Source: Emticicia sp. C21 (lineage in GTDB: Bacteria > Bacteroidota > Bacteroidia > Cytophagales > Spirosomataceae). From it: DNA of 64,000 nucleotides. The stretch is from the NCBI RefSeq assembly GCF_003418935.1, contig NZ_QVMT01000009.1, positions 186,001-250,000 on the forward strand, in the 5' to 3' direction. The position numbers were made by a program, and so were the translations under genes. The notes beneath the pieces are model-generated. The model saw only the letters and a list, made by a program, of their open reading frames with translations. It was not told where the DNA came from and ran no database searches. This document shows positions 24,723-33,013 of the stretch, piece after piece (the first letter of the stretch is position 1; each line of letters begins with the position of its first letter).

Positions 24723-26438
24723 ATGGCAAATCTTGCAATAGATATAAAAAAACAGAATACTTACGATGCCATCGTGATTGGCTCGGGTATTAGTGGAGGT
24801 TGGGCAGCAAAAGAATTATGTGAGAAGGGTTTGAAAACAATCGTACTGGAACGCGGAAGAGATATAAAACATATTGCAGACTACCCAACTGCTATGAAAA
24901 ATCCCTGGGATTTCGAGCATCGCGGGCAAGTGCCTTTAGATGTCAGAAGTCAATATCCTAAGGGCAGGGCAGCATTTTTAAGAGAAGAGACGCTTCCGTT
25001 TGCACTGAAAGATGGGATACAACCCTTTGTAGAAGAAAAACCTTTTACCTGGACACGTGGATATCATGTAGGAGGTAAATCATTAATGTGGGCAAGGCAA
25101 ACACAACGCTGGAGTGATTTAGATTTCGAAGGCCCAAAACGTGATGTATTTGCTGTTGACTGGCCTATCCGCTATGCTGATATTGCACCCTGGTATAGCC
25201 ATGTAGAGAAATTTGCCGGTATCTCAGGTAATAAAGATGGTTTACAGGAATTACCAGACGGCGAATTTCTTACTCCGATTGAATTGAACTGTGTAGAACA
25301 ACACCTGAAAAAAGTTTTAATAAAAGAATATGATAGCAAACGCCATGTAATTCAGGGACGTTGTGCGCATGTAACTGACCCGCAGCCTATTCATTTAAAA
25401 CAAGGTAGGGCTACATGCCAGCATCGCAACTTGTGTAATCGTGGTTGTCCGTACGGTGGATATTTTAGCAGCAATGCATCTACCCTACCATGGGCTGCCA
25501 AAACTGGTAATATGACTTTACGACCGTTCTCAACTGTTCATTCTATTATCTTTGATGAAAAACTCAATAAAGCCTCAGGTGTAAGAGTGGTTGATACCAA
25601 TACCAAAGAAATGATTGAGTATTATGCGAAAATCATTTTTGTTAATGGTTCTGCTTTAAACTCAAACCTGATTTTGCTGAATTCAATCTCCGCTCGTTTC
25701 CCCAATGGTTTGGGTAATGACAGTGGACTTTTGGGTAAATTTATAGCTTGGCATAACTACCGTGGTAAAATATCGGCTGAGTATGAAGGTTTTCTGGATA
25801 AGATCACCGATGGAAAAAATCCAAGCAATGGTTATGTGCCAAGATTCAGAAACCTGCATTCACAGGAAACTGACTTTTTGAGAGGTTATGCCGCTGGAGT
25901 TGGCGCAGGTAGAGGCTCTTATTCAAGCCGGGAAGGTATTGGCGAAGATTTGAAGAATAGCCTATTGTTTCCTAAATTGAATAATCATTGGCACGTAAGC
26001 TCATGGATGATGGGCGAATGTGTGCCAATCGAAAAAAATCATGTCAGGTTACACGAAACACTGAAAGACCCTTTTGGTATTCCGCAATTAGTCACTTCTG
26101 CCGAATGGACTGATAATGATGTAAAAATGGTAAAGGATTACATGGAACAATTTACGGAAATGTTTACCAAGGCAGGGTTCAGAAATATAAAAGCGGTTGA
26201 TGGCAAATCAAATCCAGGCTCAGATATTCATGAGATGGGTGGTGTAAGAATGGGACATGACCCTAAAACTTCTTTGCTTAATCAATGGAATGCTTTGCAT
26301 CTTTGCAAAAACGTTTTTGTAACAGACGGCGCTTGCATGACATCTACCGGAACGCAAAACCCTTCCCTGACTTATATGGCTCTAACTGCCCGCGCAGCAA
26401 ACTACGCAGTGGGCGAAATGAAGAAGAAAAACCTTTAA
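24723..26438 (+). CDS. GMC family oxidoreductase (sugar dehydrogenase catalytic subunit)
   Basis: FAD-dependent dehydrogenase, about 571 residues from the ATG at 24723 (MANLAIDIKKQ). The dinucleotide-binding motif IVIGSGISGGWAAKELCEKGLKTIVLERG lies near residues 17-45. A Cys-rich block CQHRNLCNRGCPYGGYF near residue 240 is typical of the gluconate/glucoside dehydrogenase subgroup. The C-terminal catalytic region contains DIHEMGGVRMGHDP and CMTSTGTQNPSLTYMALTARAANYA. With the subunit 3-like partner upstream and a sugar isomerase/epimerase-like protein downstream, it fits the operons that oxidise sugars or glycosides at C3. The first Met of the longer open frame (24675) overlaps the previous gene and is not supported. 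Confidence 0.93.
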   Translation: MANLAIDIKKQNTYDAIVIGSGISGGWAAKELCEKGLKTIVLERGRDIKHIADYPTAMKNPWDFEHRGQVPLDVRSQYPKGRAAFLREETLPFALKDGIQPFVEEKPFTWTRGYHVGGKSLMWARQTQRWSDLDFEGPKRDVFAVDWPIRYADIAPWYSHVEKFAGISGNKDGLQELPDGEFLTPIELNCVEQHLKKVLIKEYDSKRHVIQGRCAHVTDPQPIHLKQGRATCQHRNLCNRGCPYGGYFSSNASTLPWAAKTGNMTLRPFSTVHSIIFDEKLNKASGVRVVDTNTKEMIEYYAKIIFVNGSALNSNLILLNSISARFPNGLGNDSGLLGKFIAWHNYRGKISAEYEGFLDKITDGKNPSNGYVPRFRNLHSQETDFLRGYAAGVGAGRGSYSSREGIGEDLKNSLLFPKLNNHWHVSSWMMGECVPIEKNHVRLHETLKDPFGIPQLVTSAEWTDNDVKMVKDYMEQFTEMFTKAGFRNIKAVDGKSNPGSDIHEMGGVRMGHDPKTSLLNQWNALHLCKNVFVTDGACMTSTGTQNPSLTYMALTARAANYAVGEMKKKNL

Positions 26439-26477
26439 TAACTATAATTAACCTCGGCGGAAATCGCCTCATTAACT

Positions 26478-27329
26478 ATGAAGAAAATCCTTTTTTACAG
26501 TTTATTAAGCCTGGTATTTATTCAGGGAGTAAATGCGCAAAAGAAAAAGCCTTTGTACACAGCACCATTTGCAGTACAGACTTATACTTATCGCAATGTA
26601 ATGCCTAAAGACGTACCCGGTACACTTGACCTGATTAAATCATTGGGCATCACCGAGATTGAAGGTGGTGGAGCAAAAGGTGTAACATTAGAAGAATTTA
26701 AAAAAATGTGTGATGATAGAGGAATTAAGATTCCATCGACCGGGATTGGTTATGAGCAATTGAGAAATCCGGAAGAAACCATCAAAAGAGCCAAGATATT
26801 GGGTTCTACTTACGTGATGTGTGCATGGATACCTCACAAAGGTGATAATTTTACCATTGAAGAGGCAAAAAAAGCAGTAGAAGATTTCAACTATGCCGGT
26901 AAAATATTCAAAGAAAATGGTATTACCTTCTGTTATCATGACCATGGCTATGAATTCAGACCATATGAAGATGGTACATTAATGGATTATATCATTAAAA
27001 ACACAAATCCAGAATACGTTTCTTTTGAGATGGATGTATTATGGACCATTCATGGAGGCGGCGATCCTGTAGCTTTAATGAAAAAATATCCTAATCGCTG
27101 GAAATTAATGCACGTGAAAGATTTGAAAAAAGGCATTAAAGGTGATTTCTCTGGTCATACACCTGCTGAGAACGATGTGGTTTTAGGAACAGGGCAAGCT
27201 GATTGGCCAAATATTTTTAAAGAAGCCAACAAAATCGGTATTAAACACTTCTTTATTGAAGACGAAAGTAATAACGAACTGGTAAATGTTCCGAAAAGTA
27301 TTGAGTATCTAAAGAGTTTGAAGCAGTAA
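26478..27329 (+). CDS. Exported sugar phosphate isomerase/epimerase-like TIM-barrel protein
   Basis: A 283-residue xylose-isomerase-like (AP endonuclease 2 superfamily) TIM barrel with a signal peptide (MKKILFYSLLSLVFIQGVNA), so periplasmic. Metal-site residues can be placed: Glu in GITEIEGGG, the His of FCYHDHGYEF, Asp in SFEMDVLWT, His in KLMHVKDLKK and Glu in HFFIEDES. It follows the GMC dehydrogenase by 39 bases in the same operon. In 3-keto-sugar pathways, exported proteins of this family act as lyases or hydratases on 3-keto-glycosides, so that role is plausible rather than a true phosphate-sugar isomerase. Ended by the terminator at 27340-27379. Confidence 0.9.
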   Translation: MKKILFYSLLSLVFIQGVNAQKKKPLYTAPFAVQTYTYRNVMPKDVPGTLDLIKSLGITEIEGGGAKGVTLEEFKKMCDDRGIKIPSTGIGYEQLRNPEETIKRAKILGSTYVMCAWIPHKGDNFTIEEAKKAVEDFNYAGKIFKENGITFCYHDHGYEFRPYEDGTLMDYIIKNTNPEYVSFEMDVLWTIHGGGDPVALMKKYPNRWKLMHVKDLKKGIKGDFSGHTPAENDVVLGTGQADWPNIFKEANKIGIKHFFIEDESNNELVNVPKSIEYLKSLKQ

Positions 27330-27339
27330 TTTTAAACGC

Positions 27340-27379
27340 AAAGAGGAGAAACCGCTAAGGTCTCTCCTCTTTACTTTTA
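27340..27379. terminator. Terminator hairpin between convergent genes
   Basis: AAAGAGGAGA and TCTCCTCTTT form a perfect 10-bp stem. The T-run after it is interrupted (TTTACTTTTA), so strength is moderate on the plus strand. Confidence 0.75.
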
Positions 27380-27395
27380 TCGAACATCTAATCAA

Positions 27396-28187
27396 TTATT
27401 GTTTTTTAATCCAGTCCAGAATATAATCTGCATCTTCCTTCCAGGTTGCTTGGCCTAGTACGTAGTGGTTTCTACCTTTGAATTCTTTATAATCTAATAC
27501 CGATCCTGATTCTTTGTAAGCTTTATAGTTACGCATATTCAGGTGTGCCGGTATAATTGTATCTTTATCACCTGAGGTAATCAATAAAGGGGCATGTGGT
27601 TTAGCAAAATCAACTTTTGCTGCACTTGTTAATCCACCTCTGGCTACAGTTTTCGATTCAGGAATGGTATTTTTTTCATAAGCTTCTTTTTGTTCTTCTA
27701 ATGGCATTCCATTCACAAAAGCATACTGCCAGTCTTTAAACGACATCAGGTAAGTTTTTTTCAAGGATGTAAACAAACCAAGTACTTTCCAGCCTGCTTT
27801 CAGGAACGAGAATTCATAAGGTATAATACCTTGCGGAGCAACCGGGTGAATGGCGATACCAGCTGCAGCTAAATCTCTGTTTACTAAAATCTGCGTGATT
27901 AACCCCCCTAAAGAGTGACCAATGATAATTGGCTTTTCCGGGAATTGTTTCACAATATTTGCATAATGATCTACTAATTCATCTAAAGTCAGGGCAGCTA
28001 AATCAGTGTCATTCGGTTGTCTGCTTCGTAAATCCTCTGCAGTTGGTGCATCTTTAAATGGCCAGGCAGGAGCAATAGTGTTATAGCCTTTGCTTTCAAA
28101 ATATTTTTGCCATTCCTGCCATGAAGAATTGTGAACGAAAGCGCCTGTAATAAATACGATGTTTTTGGTGGTGATTGAATTTTTCAT
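27396..28187 (-). CDS. Alpha/beta hydrolase
   Basis: A 263-residue cytoplasmic alpha/beta hydrolase. The nucleophile elbow is GHSLGG near residue 90 (Ser), the acid is in ITSGDKDTIIP (Asp, near residue 207) and the base His is in GRNHYVLG near residue 240. The N-terminus IVFITGAFVHNSSWQEWQKYF carries the oxyanion-hole segment seen in esterase/lipase-like members. Substrate unknown. The promoter region carries a TGTCAT...ATGACA palindrome (28251-28270), and a Crp/Fnr family regulator gene lies just upstream on the same strand, suggesting direct control. Confidence 0.9.
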   Translation of the reverse strand: MKNSITTKNIVFITGAFVHNSSWQEWQKYFESKGYNTIAPAWPFKDAPTAEDLRSRQPNDTDLAALTLDELVDHYANIVKQFPEKPIIIGHSLGGLITQILVNRDLAAAGIAIHPVAPQGIIPYEFSFLKAGWKVLGLFTSLKKTYLMSFKDWQYAFVNGMPLEEQKEAYEKNTIPESKTVARGGLTSAAKVDFAKPHAPLLITSGDKDTIIPAHLNMRNYKAYKESGSVLDYKEFKGRNHYVLGQATWKEDADYILDWIKKQ

Positions 28188-28247
28188 TGTAGTATTGATT
28201 TGATGTTTTTAAAATCTGTGTTGTTGTTATCGTTAAGATTATGATAC

Positions 28248-28270
28248 AAATGTCATAGATAGGCATGACA
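28248..28270 (-). promoter_or_regulatory. Promoter-like element overlapped by a Crp/Fnr-type palindrome
   Basis: TGTCAT (28251-28256) and ATGACA (28265-28270) are perfect 6-base arms with an 8-base spacer. They overlap minus-strand GACATTTG (28248-28255), one mismatch from the TAnnTTTG -7 element of the hydrolase gene. The neighbouring gene encodes a Crp/Fnr-family regulator. Confidence 0.55.
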
Positions 28271-28413
28271 ATAATTTTAACCTAAGTTAAATAAGCAACC
28301 TAAGCCAGATTTTTTTCCAATAAATTCAATACAGTTATTAAGAATGAGTTAACCACGGAGTATCACTAAGTTTTGGGCAGAGTCGAGCTGAGTTTAATCA
28401 AATCAATAAATAA

Positions 28414-29004
28414 TTACTTACCAATAATTCTCCTGCGAATGCGGCTCAACGATGGGCCCTGGATGCCCAGATAGGAGGAAATCTGATATAATGGAATAGT
28501 ATTGAAGATATCAGGGTGCTCGTCAATTAATTGCAGGTAACGCTGTTCAGGAGTTTGAAATAAAAAGCTTTCAGTACGATTCATCGAAACATTAAAGGCC
28601 AACTCAGCTATGAGTCGCCCAAAATGTTCCCATTTATGAGATTTCTGATATAATCGGTTAAGGTCATCTATATGGATATACAGAATCTTCGAATCGACCA
28701 TTGATTGAGTAAAGTAGTTACAGGGAGTTTGAGTAATAAAACTTTTGAATGAAACTACTACCTGATTTTTTGAGAAAAAGAAGACATTCTTTTCTTCGCC
28801 TGTATTATCATCAACATAATATGTTCTGAAAACGCCATCAATAATAAATCCAAGATACTTGCACACATTACGGTATTCATTGTAATACTCTCCTTTTTTA
28901 TAATTCTTATGCTGCCAATAAGGTGAAGCAAGCTTAAAATCATCTTCATCTATTTTGGCTAATTGTTGTAAAGCGTGAGCAAGTATATCATGGTAGTTCA
29001 TCAT
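28414..29004 (-). CDS. Crp/Fnr family transcriptional regulator
   Basis: A 196-residue Bacteroidota-type Crp/Fnr protein. The N-terminal cyclic-nucleotide-binding-like beta roll (about 20-115) has YKKGEYYNEYRNVCKYLGFIIDGVFRTYYVDDNTGEEKNV and FSKNQVVVSF but lacks the exact cAMP-binding RxS motif. The C-terminal helix-turn-helix is seen as PLYQISSYLGIQGPSLSRIRRRI. Promoter TAGATTTG at 29030-29037. The downstream neighbour is an alpha/beta hydrolase whose promoter holds a matching palindrome, so local control is a reasonable inference. Confidence 0.9.
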   Translation of the reverse strand: MMNYHDILAHALQQLAKIDEDDFKLASPYWQHKNYKKGEYYNEYRNVCKYLGFIIDGVFRTYYVDDNTGEEKNVFFFSKNQVVVSFKSFITQTPCNYFTQSMVDSKILYIHIDDLNRLYQKSHKWEHFGRLIAELAFNVSMNRTESFLFQTPEQRYLQLIDEHPDIFNTIPLYQISSYLGIQGPSLSRIRRRIIGK

Positions 29005-29029
29005 AAATTTCAGTAGATTCAGGTTTTAT

Positions 29030-29037
29030 CAAATCTA
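29030..29037 (-). promoter_or_regulatory. -7 promoter element of the Crp/Fnr gene
   Basis: Minus-strand TAGATTTG, 26 bases upstream of the ATG at 29004. Confidence 0.7.
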
Positions 29038-29097
29038 CAGACTCTATACATATTTAGCAAGTTTTGATTGAAATTGACATTAAATTTCATATTTATC

Positions 29098-30048
29098 TCA
29101 ACCATAACTTTTTATCAGAGTTTTATAGGCATCGAAAGCAGGTTTAGATATATAATCATCTTTCATCAAACCGAATTGGAATCCGTTATCCGAACTATCA
29201 GCATCTCTTAAACCGAAATACTCATAATGGGTAATATTTAATTCCACCTTCAACTGATTCACTACGAGCAGTGTATCTATTAAGACTTCCTTTTGTCTTT
29301 GAAAGGTGCGTTCCGGAGTAGTGGCCCATCCATTTTCTGTAATATGGATCGGAATATTGTCTGAAATTTTCCCAATAGCTAGATTTGCTTTTCTGAATTG
29401 ATTTAATACCAGATTTACCGCTTCTTCTATGCTTATTGTAATACCATCAGGTTTTGCAGGTAATGGTATAAATACATCGGGAAAAAAGTCCAGACCAACA
29501 AAATCCAACGAGTTCATAAATTTTGGAGTAATTCTCTCTGCTAAACTTTGCCAGAAACTATCCGTCGGGTTAAATGAGACAACGGCATTAAAGCCTACCA
29601 TTATATGCAAACCTAATAGAGAAGCCTCTCGCTTGGCCACGATAACTCCTTCAATAATAGCTTCATGAATATTTTTAGAACTCCCATCCCCTCCTGTTAA
29701 AGCATCAGGATTATTAGGTTCCTCTGTAATTTGTATTTTATGCAAATGCGTTGAGTATTGATGAATCATTCTTTTAATAAAAATAATCCATCCGTCAATA
29801 TCGCCTGTAGCACTCCTATAGCATAATGTCAAATCCAATTTTCTTCCATTGATGCAATATTGTTCCATCATTTCAGGTGCTTCTACGTCAACATTATCGA
29901 ATCCTCTATATCCTCGTACCAGAAATAGTTGTTTATCACCCTGTAAAATATCTAATGCCTCATTAATCTTTTCAGGATTATTTGGTAATCCTTTTTGTAA
30001 AGCATCTAGTCCACCGGGGTAAATACCAAATATAAGTTTATCATCCAT
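29098..30048 (-). CDS. Cytoplasmic clan GH-A-like TIM-barrel protein (putative glycosidase)
   Basis: 316 residues with no signal peptide, so intracellular. The layout of a clan GH-A retaining glycosidase can be traced: IQITEEPNNP near residue 105 gives an N-E-P-like acid/base Glu, and IHITENGWAT near residue 233 gives the nucleophile Glu after strand 7. Between them GLDFFPDVF and later YEYFGLRDADSS (often seen as W-F-D-L-R-D near strand 8) complete the barrel. I cannot place it in a numbered GH family. It is divergent from a MarR regulator with a 108-base shared promoter region, so an inducer-responsive system is likely. A glycosidase with no exported partners here would act on a transported oligosaccharide. 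Confidence 0.72.
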   Translation of the reverse strand: MDDKLIFGIYPGGLDALQKGLPNNPEKINEALDILQGDKQLFLVRGYRGFDNVDVEAPEMMEQYCINGRKLDLTLCYRSATGDIDGWIIFIKRMIHQYSTHLHKIQITEEPNNPDALTGGDGSSKNIHEAIIEGVIVAKREASLLGLHIMVGFNAVVSFNPTDSFWQSLAERITPKFMNSLDFVGLDFFPDVFIPLPAKPDGITISIEEAVNLVLNQFRKANLAIGKISDNIPIHITENGWATTPERTFQRQKEVLIDTLLVVNQLKVELNITHYEYFGLRDADSSDNGFQFGLMKDDYISKPAFDAYKTLIKSYG

Positions 30049-30074
30049 AATATATTGTTTTCGTTATTTAATCG

Positions 30075-30082
30075 ACAAATAT
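30075..30082 (-). promoter_or_regulatory. -7 promoter element of the glycosidase-like gene
   Basis: Minus-strand TATATTTG in the divergent region, 27 bases upstream of the ATG at 30048. A weaker plus-strand TATATTTA (30127-30134) may serve the MarR gene. Confidence 0.65.
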
Positions 30083-30156
30083 ACATCGCTTTAGATTTAT
30101 TTACAACATATTAGTTTTTATTTTCTTATATTTACATCGGATCAGATATAACATCT

Positions 30157-30768
30157 ATGAATAAGACAATAAAACTCTTAATAGAATGGGATTCATATGA
30201 ACAAGAGAATCCACACGCAAACCTTGATGAATTTTGCAGGTATTATTTGGCAAAACAAAATCTTAGCGAAGAAAATACATCAGCAAATAGTAGAGGCTTG
30301 CTTCTTAGAACAATGGGGCGTATCACAAGCGCTTTTAATCTTTATCAAAGAGCTGCCATGAGCGAAACTCAATTACCGTTCCACGATGGTTTTTATTACC
30401 TGAATGGTTTAGCACATATAGGTGAGGTTCGCAAGACAGATTTAATTAATTATTTACTTGTAGAATACACTACAGGCATGGAAGCTATTGCGAAATTACT
30501 GTACGATGATTTCATACAAACCCGCCCTGACGAAACAGATGGAAGAGCACGTTTAATCAGCCTTACAGAGAAAGGCAGGCAAACTTTGGCTGAATGCTAT
30601 AAATATATGGCTAAAGCTGGAGAAATGATTTTTAGCGAAATGAGTGAAGAAGCTATCCAATTATGTATTCAGCAATTAGAAGCTGTAGAGAAAAAGCATT
30701 CAGTATTGGCGGTAGAAGTGAAAGGCAAGAGTTTCGAAGAGATGTATAATTACATAAAAAATCATTAA
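30157..30768 (+). CDS. MarR family transcriptional regulator
   Basis: A 203-residue winged-helix regulator, longer than the usual 140-150 residues because of an N-terminal extension (about 1-55) rich in acidic residues. The core shows LLRTMGRITSAFNLYQRAAM, LPFHDGFYYLNGLAHIGEVRKTDLINYL (helix-turn-helix) and the wing TRPDETDGRARLISLTEKGRQTL, the classic MarR DxRxxxxxLTxxG. Divergent from the GH-A-like gene it most likely represses. Ligand unknown. Followed by the terminator at 30785-30816. Confidence 0.9.
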   Translation: MNKTIKLLIEWDSYEQENPHANLDEFCRYYLAKQNLSEENTSANSRGLLLRTMGRITSAFNLYQRAAMSETQLPFHDGFYYLNGLAHIGEVRKTDLINYLLVEYTTGMEAIAKLLYDDFIQTRPDETDGRARLISLTEKGRQTLAECYKYMAKAGEMIFSEMSEEAIQLCIQQLEAVEKKHSVLAVEVKGKSFEEMYNYIKNH

Positions 30769-30784
30769 GAGCAGCTACTACAGC

Positions 30785-30816
30785 AAAAAAGACTGCCCTT
30801 CAAGCAGTCTTTTCTA
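30785..30816. terminator. Bidirectional rho-independent terminator
   Basis: AAAGACTGC and GCAGTCTTT form a 9-bp stem around CCTTCAA, with T-runs on both strands (TTTTTT on the minus side). It separates convergent marR-type and sufB genes. Confidence 0.88.
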
Positions 30817-30836
30817 CAAATAATCTATTGCTAAAA

Positions 30837-32306
30837 TTATCCGACACTTCCTTCTAGTGAAATCTCTAATAATTTTTGTGCTTCAACGGCAAACTCCATG
30901 GGTAATTGGTTTAATACTTCTTTTACATATCCATTTACAATCAATGCCACCGCTTTCTCTGTTGGGATACCTCTCTGGTTGCAATAGAACAATTGGTCTT
31001 CGCCGATTTTCGAGGTAGTTGCTTCATGTTCTACTGTGGCAGAAGAATTATTTACTTCAATATATGGGAATGTATGTGCTCCACATCTATCGCCCAATAA
31101 TAACGAATCACACTGTGAGAAGTTACGGGCATTTTGTGCTCTTTTTGAAATATCTACCAAACCTCTATAAGAGTTCTGGCTTTTACCTCCTGAAATACCT
31201 TTTGATACAATACGGCTTTTGGTATTTTTACCAATATGAATCATTTTCGTACCGGTATCAGCCTGTTGCATATTGTTTGTAACAGCTACTGAATAGAACT
31301 CTCCGATTGAATTATCACCACGAAGAATTACGGAAGGATATTTCCAGGTAATGGCAGAGCCTGTTTCAACCTGTGTCCATGAAATTTTAGAACCTTCACC
31401 GAAACATAATCCACGTTTGGTTACAAAGTTATAAATACCACCTTTCCCCTCTTTATCACCCGGATACCAGTTTTGTACAGTTGAATATTTTACTTCAGCA
31501 TCTTTGTGAGCATAAATTTCAACTACTGCCGCATGCAATTGGTTCTCATCACGCTGCGGGGCTGTACAGCCTTCCAGATAACTTACGTAAGCACCTTCGT
31601 CAGCAACAATCAAGGTACGTTCAAATTGCCCGGTTCCTGCCGCGTTAATACGGAAGTAAGTAGACAATTCCATCGGGCAACGAACGCCTTTCGGAATATA
31701 ACAGAACGAGCCATCAGAAAATACGGCTGCATTCAGTGCTGAATAAAAATTATCTTTTACTGGTACAACCGAGCCCAAATATTTCTTAACTAAATCAGGG
31801 TGTTCCTGAATAGCGTCTGACATTGAACAGAATATAATTCCCAATTTCTTTAGATCTGCCTTAAAGGTTGTAGCCACTGAAACCGAGTCAATCACGGCAT
31901 CAACCGCAACACCTGATAAAGGTTTTGATTCAACACCGGCTAAACGCTCCTGCTCTTTTAATGAAATCCCTAAACGCTCGAAAGTACGACGTAATTCCGG
32001 GTCAATTTCATCAAGACTATTAACAGTCTTCTTCTGTTTTGGTGCAGAATAATATTTGATACCCTGAAAATCAACAGGTTTGTAGTGGATGTTTGCCCAT
32101 TTAGGTTCAGTCATGTTTAACCATGTTCTGAAAGCATTCAAACGCCATTCTAACATCCACTCAGGCTCGTTTTTTTTCTCAGAAATCAAACGGATTACAT
32201 TTTCGTCTAATCCTGCCGGAACTTCATCTGCCTCAATGTCGGTATAAAACCCGTATTTATATTCGGAGCTTGTTAATTCTTCTAATAATTCTAAGTCTTT
32301 ACTCAT
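30837..32306 (-). CDS. sufB: Fe-S cluster assembly protein SufB
   Basis: A 489-residue scaffold component of the SUF iron-sulfur assembly system, cytoplasmic. Family landmarks: the N-terminal [24 protein letters not shown] and [16 protein letters not shown], the central [42 protein letters not shown], the beta-helix with [20 protein letters not shown], and the C-terminal [24 protein letters not shown] and [19 protein letters not shown]. Length is standard. The other suf genes are not visible downstream within this window: the next minus-strand sequence is a terminator, so sufC/D/S must be upstream or elsewhere. A 7-bp inverted repeat lies in the leader (32323-32341). Confidence 0.96.
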   Translation of the reverse strand: MSKDLELLEELTSSEYKYGFYTDIEADEVPAGLDENVIRLISEKKNEPEWMLEWRLNAFRTWLNMTEPKWANIHYKPVDFQGIKYYSAPKQKKTVNSLDEIDPELRRTFERLGISLKEQERLAGVESKPLSGVAVDAVIDSVSVATTFKADLKKLGIIFCSMSDAIQEHPDLVKKYLGSVVPVKDNFYSALNAAVFSDGSFCYIPKGVRCPMELSTYFRINAAGTGQFERTLIVADEGAYVSYLEGCTAPQRDENQLHAAVVEIYAHKDAEVKYSTVQNWYPGDKEGKGGIYNFVTKRGLCFGEGSKISWTQVETGSAITWKYPSVILRGDNSIGEFYSVAVTNNMQQADTGTKMIHIGKNTKSRIVSKGISGGKSQNSYRGLVDISKRAQNARNFSQCDSLLLGDRCGAHTFPYIEVNNSSATVEHEATTSKIGEDQLFYCNQRGIPTEKAVALIVNGYVKEVLNQLPMEFAVEAQKLLEISLEGSVG

Positions 32307-32322
32307 GTATTTTTGCTTTGTG

Positions 32323-32341
32323 CGCTTTTAAAATAAAAGCG
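32323..32341. promoter_or_regulatory. Inverted repeat in the sufB leader
   Basis: CGCTTTT (32323-32329) and AAAAGCG (32335-32341) flank a 5-base centre, 17 bases upstream of the sufB ATG. It could be a regulator site or a leader hairpin. The AT content makes chance occurrence possible. Confidence 0.35.
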
Positions 32342-32494
32342 AAATATTAGACTTTTGCGTAGTAACAAATAGCAAACTAAGCATCTGCTGTAATTATCCT
32401 AACACCAGTTAAGAAATATTTGTTCGCAAATTTAGCCTTAATACCGATACGATGGGCGAATTTGTTAAATTTATTCTCTATAGACCAATATTCC

Positions 32495-32983
32495 TTACTG
32501 TGCAGGCTGAAAAGTCGCTACAAACTTATACGTTTCACCGTTCAATGTAATAGTTGTTTGTCCCGTAAAAATGTTATCGTTCAATTCTACAATGTCAAAT
32601 ACCGTATCATTTAGTTCTCTACCCAGGAAAACAATTTTGTCGATTTTAAATTTAGTTTCATTTTCCTGAAAGCTCCAGTTCGATTTCAACAAAAGGTCGG
32701 GGTCATTTGCACCACATTTCGTTGCACCCTCTCTGAACTCATATGTATTGTTTGGATAAAAAATCAATATATTATCAGTGACACAAGCAGGTTGGGTAGT
32801 TACTAAATCTACTTTAAGTCCACCAGAATTGGTTGCTTCCGCTTTCGTATTCTTCCATGTTTTAGAAGAAGCCCCTGCCAGATATTCTGTTTTTGACTTT
32901 GCCGCTACAACAGATTTCTCTTTACACGAAAACACAATTAAACTACTGATAGTCAGGACAATTAGAACTTTACTGAATCTCAT
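32495..32983 (-). CDS. Lipocalin-like lipoprotein
   Basis: A 162-residue lipoprotein: signal MRFSKVLIVLTISSLIVFSC with lipobox IVFSC, then KEK. The mature part begins with EYLAGASSKTWKN, followed by eight-strand-like alternation including NILIFYPNNTYEFREGATKCG, LLKSNWSFQENETKFKI and NIFTGQTTITLNGETYKFVATF. This is the usual layout of the small lipocalin-like lipoproteins of Bacteroidota. It lies between sufB and lpxB on the same strand, 30 bases after the lpxB start. Ligand unknown. Confidence 0.82.
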   Translation of the reverse strand: MRFSKVLIVLTISSLIVFSCKEKSVVAAKSKTEYLAGASSKTWKNTKAEATNSGGLKVDLVTTQPACVTDNILIFYPNNTYEFREGATKCGANDPDLLLKSNWSFQENETKFKIDKIVFLGRELNDTVFDIVELNDNIFTGQTTITLNGETYKFVATFQPAQ

Positions 32984-33013
32984 TTTTCGAAAATTTTGTT
33001 TACTATTAATTAT

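Noticed and set aside
31019-31742. Plus-strand open frames within sufB
   Set aside because: They are antisense shadows of a strongly conserved gene.
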